Source: Patagioenas fasciata (taxonomy: Eukaryota > Chordata > Aves > Columbiformes > Columbidae). From it: 64,000 nt of DNA. Positions 62,974 through 64,000 of the stretch are shown in pieces; positions within the stretch are counted from its first letter, which is position 1; each line of letters opens with the position of its first letter. A program made the position numbers and the translations under genes. The DNA is taken from positions 83,614,049 to 83,678,048 of the forward strand of contig NC_092560.1 in assembly GCF_037038585.1 (NCBI RefSeq). The letters are read 5' to 3'. A model generated the notes under the pieces. That model saw only the letters and a program-made list of their open reading frames with translations, searched no databases and was not told the DNA's origin.

Positions 62974-64000
62974 GAGAAGTCAACCCAGGAGAAAGAGCCA
63001 CCAAATCCTCTCCAAGATGCTTCAAGCCTTGGGGGCTTTAAGTTGTCCATGCGCATGCAGATAAAAGAGTTTATCCACCTTGTGCATCATTTTACCAGGG
63101 AAACAGAAGTGGGATCTCCTGTTCTTTAACCACAAACTAATCTGCTGAAATGTTTCAAGTTCCAAAAATTAAAGGTCAGACGGGAACTTCCAGGAGAACA
63201 ATCAAAAGCCCAAAACCCACGGGTGTCATAAGGAGCTTCACATGAATTAGAACATGGTACAAGGGCAGGAATACACAGGAAAAACCTGCAAGTGATTAAT
63301 TTGGTCTGTAAACCAGCATCTCGGGATAACAAAATACTTCTAGGTTATATGGTACGTGTCAGTAATAATGACTAAAAAACGCAGGTTAAGAAATCTGGTT
63401 ATTTAAATTAAATTTAAGTCATTGCACTATTATATCAAATTATCCTTTTAGGTACTTTTATGCTTAATGACAGAGTAATATGATAGTAAAGTCTCAGATG
63501 TGCATGTCCTGGAACATGTATTAACGCTGAAAACAAAACACTTGTTCCATTTTCATCCTCAAAAATCCAGAGCAACTGATAAATCAACACATTTTTACAC
63601 AGTATTGCAGTGAGAGTTCGAATGAGTACAAACCAAAGAACCTTCAGCAGTATAAGGATATTATTCAAGCCCTTGGAAGACATCTCCTTCTTGTATCGAA
63701 ACTAGAGATTTTCCAACAAGCCGTGCAATTAAATTACAAAATTGCTGCCTATTTGTGGGTATTAGCTCTGTAAAATGAAGAGGACATGATGGATCTACGG
63801 TTCAGAACATACCAATTTGCCCCATGACTCCAGAACTCCCCCAAAAGCTCCTTGGAAATTGTTTTCAATCATTTTTGGGATGCCAGAGCCCCATTCTTAA
63901 AAAAAAAAAAAAAGATTTAAATATCCCAAAATACAAATGGCTTGAGAATTACAACTTGACAGGGTACAGTGAGTCTCTTAGCCATGAATAATTGCGGTTT

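Larger units (their letters stand above)
41513..64000 (-). other. DYM intron upstream of exon A (at least 22.5 kb, runs off the window)
   Basis: This sequence lies upstream of the exon A acceptor on the minus strand. No earlier DYM exon was recognised, so the preceding exon is probably beyond the window. It holds small CR1 pieces at 42.0, 45.1 and 47.7 kb, the long CR1 at 56.2-57.6 kb and the CR1 cluster at 61.2-63.0 kb. Stretches at 42.1-45.0, 45.3-47.6, 47.8-56.2 and 57.7-61.1 kb are very AT-rich with simple-sequence patches (near 44.76, 53.63, 58.7 and 59.35 kb) and no gene I can support. Confidence 0.8.

Overview
The window is vertebrate nuclear DNA, almost certainly from a bird. Two things show this. 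First, at least sixteen copies or fragments of the avian LINE CR1 are present, with the characteristic 3' end (a cagaatcatagaatc-type motif, then gttggaaaagacc). Second, three spliced coding exons on the minus strand encode the conserved C-terminus of dymeclin (DYM), a Golgi-associated trafficking protein. The rest is AT-rich intron and 3' flank. No operon, CRISPR array, phage or bacterial feature is present.

Layout, read along the minus strand (the direction of DYM transcription). Positions 64000-41513 are intron, with a large CR1 block at 61.2-63.0 kb and a 1.4-kb CR1 at 56.2-57.6 kb that still shows reverse-transcriptase remnants. Exon A lies at 41512-41330 (61 codons). An intron of about 9.6 kb follows, holding a CR1, a (GGAGAA)20 purine tract and a 36-bp minisatellite. 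Exon B is at 31721-31608 (38 codons). A last intron of about 29 kb contains a 32-bp minisatellite of 23 full units, several CR1s and a few CpG-rich patches. Exon C is at 2584-2435 (49 codons plus stop). Positions 2434-1 are 3' UTR and/or downstream flank. All three exons join in phase 0 and have canonical GT/AG splice sites. Together they give 148 residues, about the last fifth of a protein that is 669 residues long in human.

Apart from DYM I found no convincing protein-coding gene. Nearly all other open frames lie in CR1 copies, in tandem repeats whose open frames are by-products of the repeat unit, or in anonymous intronic DNA with no recognisable protein. The most distinctive content is structural: two indel-free minisatellites (32 bp and 36 bp), a long homopurine hexamer tract, CR1 copies in opposite orientation on either side of both internal exons, and local CpG-rich islets in an AT-rich intron. 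I did not find evidence of a previously undescribed biological system, and the findings are scored to reflect that.
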